Below are positions 6,962 through 10,159 of a stretch of 10,159 nucleotides of DNA, in pieces. The notes below the pieces were generated by a model. The model did not search any database. It saw only the letters and a list, made by a program, of their open reading frames with translations, and was not told the origin of the DNA. Made by a program: the position numbers and the translations under genes. Each line of letters begins with the position of its first letter. Positions within the stretch are counted from its first letter, which is position 1. Source of the DNA: Promethearchaeota archaeon (GTDB lineage: Archaea; Asgardarchaeota; Lokiarchaeia; Sigyniarchaeales; Promethearchaeaceae). Location of the stretch: positions 1-10,159 of the forward strand of contig WJKO01000083.1 of assembly GCA_014729055.1 (NCBI GenBank), in the 5' to 3' direction.

Positions 6962-8272
6962 TTATAGCTTGTAATAATCTTTTTTTCGTAATTTTTTGTC
7001 GGATCTCTTCTTACGATGTCGATAAGTCTTGTTTGTGAATATGTACAATTTATCTCTCTTTTTGGATTGCATTTGTTCTTCCGCATTAATCCAAACGACA
7101 ACAGGAGAATTGTATGAAGCTTTTCTTGTTGATTTCACCCTATGGTTTTTATATTCAATTAATTTTATTGTTTGGTGGAAGTAAGTATCTGATCTTGTTC
7201 CACCTTGTAATAAAATTCTCATTCCTTCTTTTAATCTTCCATTTCGTAAAAGAACTTTTGCTTTATTTTCTGTTTTTGAATATGTTAAGACTTGCCCTAA
7301 CTCAATCAATCTCCAGTGGGATAAATTGGTTGGACTGACATGCTGCTGATCTTCTTGTGTCGCTCTTTTGAGATAAAATCCATTTGTAAATCCACGGTTA
7401 TAGACTTTTTTTAATTCATAAATCCACTTACCTACCATCTTCTTTTGATCTTTTGTAAATTTATTCTTATAGTAACTTTCAATAGCTTCATGATATATTT
7501 TTGTTACTATTTCAACATAATGAGGCGATCTCATCCTGCCTTCAATTTTAAATGCATCAATATTAGCTTCAATGAGTTCAGGTATATATTCAATCATACA
7601 TAAATCTCGTGAGTTCATGAATCTAACGCCATCGTAGATATATTCGTTGTTTTTTTCATCAAAAACACGCCATTCTCTTCTACATGGTTGTACACATCTT
7701 CCTCTATTCGCTGAGTGCTCGTTATCTCCACAAACATCCATTGAGAAATAACATCGTCCCGATATTGAAGTACACATTGCCCCATGGATAAATACTTCAA
7801 TTCCTGCAGTTGTGAGTTTGCTTTTAATCTCTGCTATCTGTTCTAAAGAACATTCACGTGCTAAAATTAATCGTTCTGCACCCAATTTCTCAAAAAATTT
7901 TGCAGCGGTCGAGTTAGAGATATTCTGTTGGGTTGAAACATGAATTGGAATTCCAATATCTTTTGCGTATTCTATTGCAGCTATATCGTTAACTATAGCT
8001 GCATCAAATCCAATTTCATATGCATTAGCCAGAGCTTGATATAGGAGGTTTAATTCATTTTCGTAAACCAAGATATTTGATGTGAAATATACTTTTTTTC
8101 CTCGGTCATGACACATTTTTACGGCTCTTGCCAGTTCTCGGTCTGTAAAGTTATCTGCTTGCATGCGCATGTTGAAATCCTTAGCACCAAAATAAAATGA
8201 ATCTGCGTAATCTATTCCTGCATTAATTGCTTTAATATTTTTAGCTGGTGCTAATAATTCAACTTTTTTCAT
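6962..8272 (-). CDS. U32 'peptidase'-family protein, probable RNA hydroxylation enzyme
   Basis: This 436-residue protein opens with KVELLAPA and AGIDYADSFYFGAKDFNMR, the typical start of U32 proteins. Residues 159-177 match the U32 signature (E-x-F-x-x-G-A-M-C-x4-G-x-C) except for Phe at the second-last position. GRCVQPCRREW (191-201), SRDLC (221-225) and DAFKIEGRMRSPHYV (239-253) follow. Cys167, Cys174, Cys193 or Cys197, and Cys225 correspond to the cysteines that hold a 4Fe-4S cluster in characterised relatives (UbiU/UbiV, TrhP, RlhA). Despite the peptidase name, these relatives hydroxylate tRNA, rRNA or ubiquinone precursors using prephenate as oxygen donor. RNA modification is the likelier role in an archaeon, but the substrate is not determined. 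Residues about 325-410 may form a small beta domain, and the last ~35 residues are very basic, as if for RNA contact. An SD-like AGGATAAGGCG precedes the start, with loose spacing. It diverges from the PEP synthase gene. Confidence 0.85.
   Translation of the reverse strand: MKKVELLAPAKNIKAINAGIDYADSFYFGAKDFNMRMQADNFTDRELARAVKMCHDRGKKVYFTSNILVYENELNLLYQALANAYEIGFDAAIVNDIAAIEYAKDIGIPIHVSTQQNISNSTAAKFFEKLGAERLILARECSLEQIAEIKSKLTTAGIEVFIHGAMCTSISGRCYFSMDVCGDNEHSANRGRCVQPCRREWRVFDEKNNEYIYDGVRFMNSRDLCMIEYIPELIEANIDAFKIEGRMRSPHYVEIVTKIYHEAIESYYKNKFTKDQKKMVGKWIYELKKVYNRGFTNGFYLKRATQEDQQHVSPTNLSHWRLIELGQVLTYSKTENKAKVLLRNGRLKEGMRILLQGGTRSDTYFHQTIKLIEYKNHRVKSTRKASYNSPVVVWINAEEQMQSKKRDKLYIFTNKTYRHRKKRSDKKLRKKDYYKL
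6980..6997 (+). terminator. Candidate U-rich terminator of the plus-strand operon
   Basis: T7 (6980-6986) and T6 (6992-6997) lie 44-61 nt past the amidohydrolase stop codon, inside the 3' end of the converging U32 gene. They fit archaeal U-tract termination, but they also encode the Lys-rich tail of the U32 protein on the other strand. In the opposite direction, T6 on the minus strand at 6927-6922 could end the U32 transcript. Confidence 0.3.
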
Positions 8273-8325
8273 TCTATTATATTCGCCTTATCCTCTATAA
8301 TTACAATAGATAAGTTAGCCATTAG

Positions 8326-8338
8326 TTTAAAAAATTTT
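8326..8338. promoter_or_regulatory. AT-rich promoter candidate between divergent genes
   Basis: TTTAAAAAATTTT is the most TATA-like stretch in the 129-nt gap between the U32 gene and the PEP synthase gene. On the plus strand TTTAAAAA would place transcription start near 8355, giving a leader of about 45 nt that includes the SD at 8391. The minus strand reads AAAATTTTTTAAA and could serve the U32 gene. The evidence is composition and spacing only. Confidence 0.35.
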
Positions 8339-8390
8339 GAGTTTTGGTTGGAAATAAATAAAAGTTAATTTGACAATATTCAGTGATATG

Positions 8391-8395
8391 GGAGG
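8391..8395 (+). promoter_or_regulatory. Strong SD that selects the GTG start of PEP synthase
   Basis: GGAGG lies 6 nt before GTG 8402 and 15 nt before the in-frame ATG 8411. The spacing favours GTG as the initiator, adding three residues to the protein. Confidence 0.65.
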
Positions 8396-8401
8396 AAATA
8401 G

Positions 8402-10159
8402 GTGAATTTTATGGAAATAAATCTCAAAAAGACAGACAGTGAATCTGACTCAGTTGGGAAAAGATATGTATTATTTTTTGATGAGATTACTAGTAAAGAT
8501 ATCGCCTTAGTTGGTGGAAAGAATGCATCCATAGGGGAAATGATCACTAACCTTAAGAAAATCGGTGCAGAGGTTCCATTTGGATTTGCTGTAACAACTG
8601 AAGCGTATAACATTATTCTTGAGTCAAATACAATAGTTTTTAATGATGAACAATTAACCTTAAAGGAATATATTGCTCGACAGTTAAGGAAAATAGATCG
8701 CGAATTAAAAAGCCAAAAACCAGAGGATATTTTGGTTGTAAAAAAGACCACAATAAAGATAAGAAAAGCAATTGAGAAGGCAAATTATCCAAATCTATTA
8801 TGGAAACAAATAGTCGAAGCATATAGTAAACTTGAGGAAAAAACAGAAGGTTCTGTATATGCAGTAAGAAGCAGTGCGACAGCGGAAGATTTACCGGATG
8901 CGAGTTTTGCAGGTCAACAAGATACATACTTGAATATTTTTGGTGAACATGAAATATTAGAGCATATCTTGAAGTGCATGGCTTCTACATTTACCACTCG
9001 TGCCACTCAATATAGGCAAAGAGCTGGATTTGATCACTTCAATGTAAAACTAAGTGTTGGTGTCCAAGAAATGGCTGGTGGATTATCTGGTGTTAGAGCA
9101 TCGGGTGTAATGTTTTCAATAGATCCAGATTCTGGAAATCCTAATTTTGTAGTGATTCGAGGCACCTATGGTTTAGGTGAAGTAATAGTACAAGGTAAAG
9201 AAGTGGGAGATGAGTATAAAGTCTTTAAACATAGCAAATTAGGATTACAAATTACGAGTCGTACGATGATTCCAAAACACAAACAACTAGTAACTATTGA
9301 TGTGGCTGAACAAGCGGGTTACGAAATCGACAAACACGTCGGTACAGTCGAGATTCCGGTTCCAAAAAATATGATTCATACTCTTTGTTTAACTGATGAT
9401 CAAGTTGAACAATTAGCTCGATTTGCAATCAACATATCTGCCCACTATAAACGAGCTATGGACATCGAATGGGTTCTCGGAAATGATCATAATTTATATA
9501 TTGTTCAGGCTCGACCAGAAACGGTTGAATCACAAAAAGGAGATAAAGAACAGATTTTTTACTTGATTGAGGATTTTGAAAAATTGAAGCAAGAAAATCG
9601 AATCTTAGATGATAGCGGTGTTCCAATAGGAAGAAAAATAGGCAATGGGCCTATTAAATTAATTAATGATATTGCTGAAGCATGGAGATTAGATAAAGGA
9701 GATCTATTAGTTACCGAAGAAACGAATCCAGATTGGACAGCCTACCTAGAGCATTTAGGTGGTATAGTTACTGAAAGAGGAGGTCCTACTTGTCATGCTG
9801 CCATCGTGTCCCGGGAACAAGGAATCCCATGTGTAGTTGGAGCAGAAGGTATAATTTCAAAAATTAATAATTTTAAGAAAAGTGAGGAAGCGAGAGAATA
9901 TTTGGATGAGGAAAGGAGATTACATTTAACCATCGAATGCAGTCAGGGAATTGGACGAATTTGGAAGGGAAGAGTAGCATATGATTACGATGAAATAGAT
10001 TTTGGTAATCTCCAAGATACAAAAACGAGAATTTTAGTCAATTTAGGAATTCCTGATGGGGCTTTAAGTGCAGGAAAACATCCAGATGGAACTGGTCTTG
10101 CTCGTGTTGAGTTTATTATCGGCGATGAAATCAGAATACATCCAAAAGCACTTTTGAAT
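8402..10159 (+). CDS. ppsA: Phosphoenolpyruvate synthase (pyruvate, water dikinase), 3' end outside window
   Basis: The 586 visible codons cover roughly three quarters of a PEP synthase, which usually runs to about 800 residues. The enzyme makes PEP, AMP and phosphate from pyruvate, ATP and water, the entry to gluconeogenesis. The N-terminal ATP-grasp domain spans about 25-375: VGGKNASIGEM at 37-47, AVRSSATAEDLPDASFAGQQ at 154-173, and IVQARPETVE closing it. The phosphohistidine domain (about 405-500) has ERGGPTCHAAIVSREQGIP, in which His465 is the phosphorylated residue. The PEP/pyruvate TIM barrel begins about 520 (RILVNLGIPDGA, then GTGLARVEFIIGDEIRIHP), closely matching the E. coli-type order. 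About 20 residues precede the conserved start region. The frame is open to the window edge and shows no intein or frameshift. It diverges from the U32 gene, with a strong SD at 8391-8395. Confidence 0.93.
   Translation, partial: MNFMEINLKKTDSESDSVGKRYVLFFDEITSKDIALVGGKNASIGEMITNLKKIGAEVPFGFAVTTEAYNIILESNTIVFNDEQLTLKEYIARQLRKIDRELKSQKPEDILVVKKTTIKIRKAIEKANYPNLLWKQIVEAYSKLEEKTEGSVYAVRSSATAEDLPDASFAGQQDTYLNIFGEHEILEHILKCMASTFTTRATQYRQRAGFDHFNVKLSVGVQEMAGGLSGVRASGVMFSIDPDSGNPNFVVIRGTYGLGEVIVQGKEVGDEYKVFKHSKLGLQITSRTMIPKHKQLVTIDVAEQAGYEIDKHVGTVEIPVPKNMIHTLCLTDDQVEQLARFAINISAHYKRAMDIEWVLGNDHNLYIVQARPETVESQKGDKEQIFYLIEDFEKLKQENRILDDSGVPIGRKIGNGPIKLINDIAEAWRLDKGDLLVTEETNPDWTAYLEHLGGIVTERGGPTCHAAIVSREQGIPCVVGAEGIISKINNFKKSEEAREYLDEERRLHLTIECSQGIGRIWKGRVAYDYDEIDFGNLQDTKTRILVNLGIPDGALSAGKHPDGTGLARVEFIIGDEIRIHPKALLN

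Noticed and set aside
7114..7800. Extra open frames within the U32 gene on both strands
   Set aside because: The U32 frame carries the family signature across this region; the others are out-of-frame readings.
8273..8401. Possible RNA gene or riboswitch in the divergent gap
   Set aside because: The gap is short and AT-rich, with no stable stem or conserved aptamer motif visible; promoters and leader sequence explain it.
8380..8927. Two minus-strand open frames at the start of the PEP synthase gene
   Set aside because: The plus-strand frame encodes an unmistakable PEP synthase, including the RSSATAED motif; these are antisense readings.
9773..9850. Possible intein at the PEP synthase phosphohistidine site
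   Set aside because: Archaeal PEP synthases can carry inteins near the active site, but GGPTCHAAIVSREQGIP is uninterrupted here.
1..10159. CRISPR array, mobile element or transferred island
   Set aside because: There are no spaced direct repeats, transposase motifs or terminal inverted repeats, and no obvious shift in composition apart from the low-complexity linker codons.

Overview
The window most likely comes from an Asgard archaeon, probably of the Loki/Heimdall type; I cannot assign it more finely. The DNA is AT-rich. The genes use archaeal-looking TATA elements and several have Shine-Dalgarno (SD) sites. At the left end a Roadblock/LC7-fold protein sits beside a gelsolin-like protein, two 'eukaryotic signature' families typical of Asgard genomes. 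The rest is archaeal or generic metabolism.

Layout. (1) 57-446 (+) encodes a small Roadblock-domain protein. (2) 505-1461 (-) converges on it and encodes a protein with one gelsolin-like domain, a Lys/Gly/Gln-rich linker, an unrecognised C-terminal domain and a basic tail. (3) Positions 1462-1628 are a divergent intergenic region centred on a perfect AT-rich inverted repeat that offers a TATA-like element in each direction. (4) 1629-6936 (+) is a probable three-gene operon with gaps of 34 and 45 nt. It holds an Ig-like/alpha-solenoid protein of unknown function, a GCS2-type carboxylate-amine ligase (glutamate-cysteine ligase-like) with a long basic N-terminal extension, and a divergent Amidohydro_2-family TIM-barrel protein with a novel C-terminal extension. 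(5) 6962-8272 (-) is a U32 'peptidase'-family protein with the iron-sulfur cysteines of the RNA-hydroxylation branch. (6) 8402-10159 (+) is phosphoenolpyruvate synthase, cut by the window edge after 586 codons.

The genes fall into three themes. The left end looks like small-GTPase or actin-cytoskeleton accessory machinery. The middle operon pairs a predicted amide-bond-forming enzyme with a predicted hydrolase-fold protein and a possible scaffold, and is the best candidate for an undescribed system. The right end is housekeeping: RNA modification and gluconeogenesis. No stretch over 300 bases lacks a gene; the longest intergenic regions are 1462-1628 and 8273-8401. I see no tRNA, rRNA, CRISPR array or insertion sequence.
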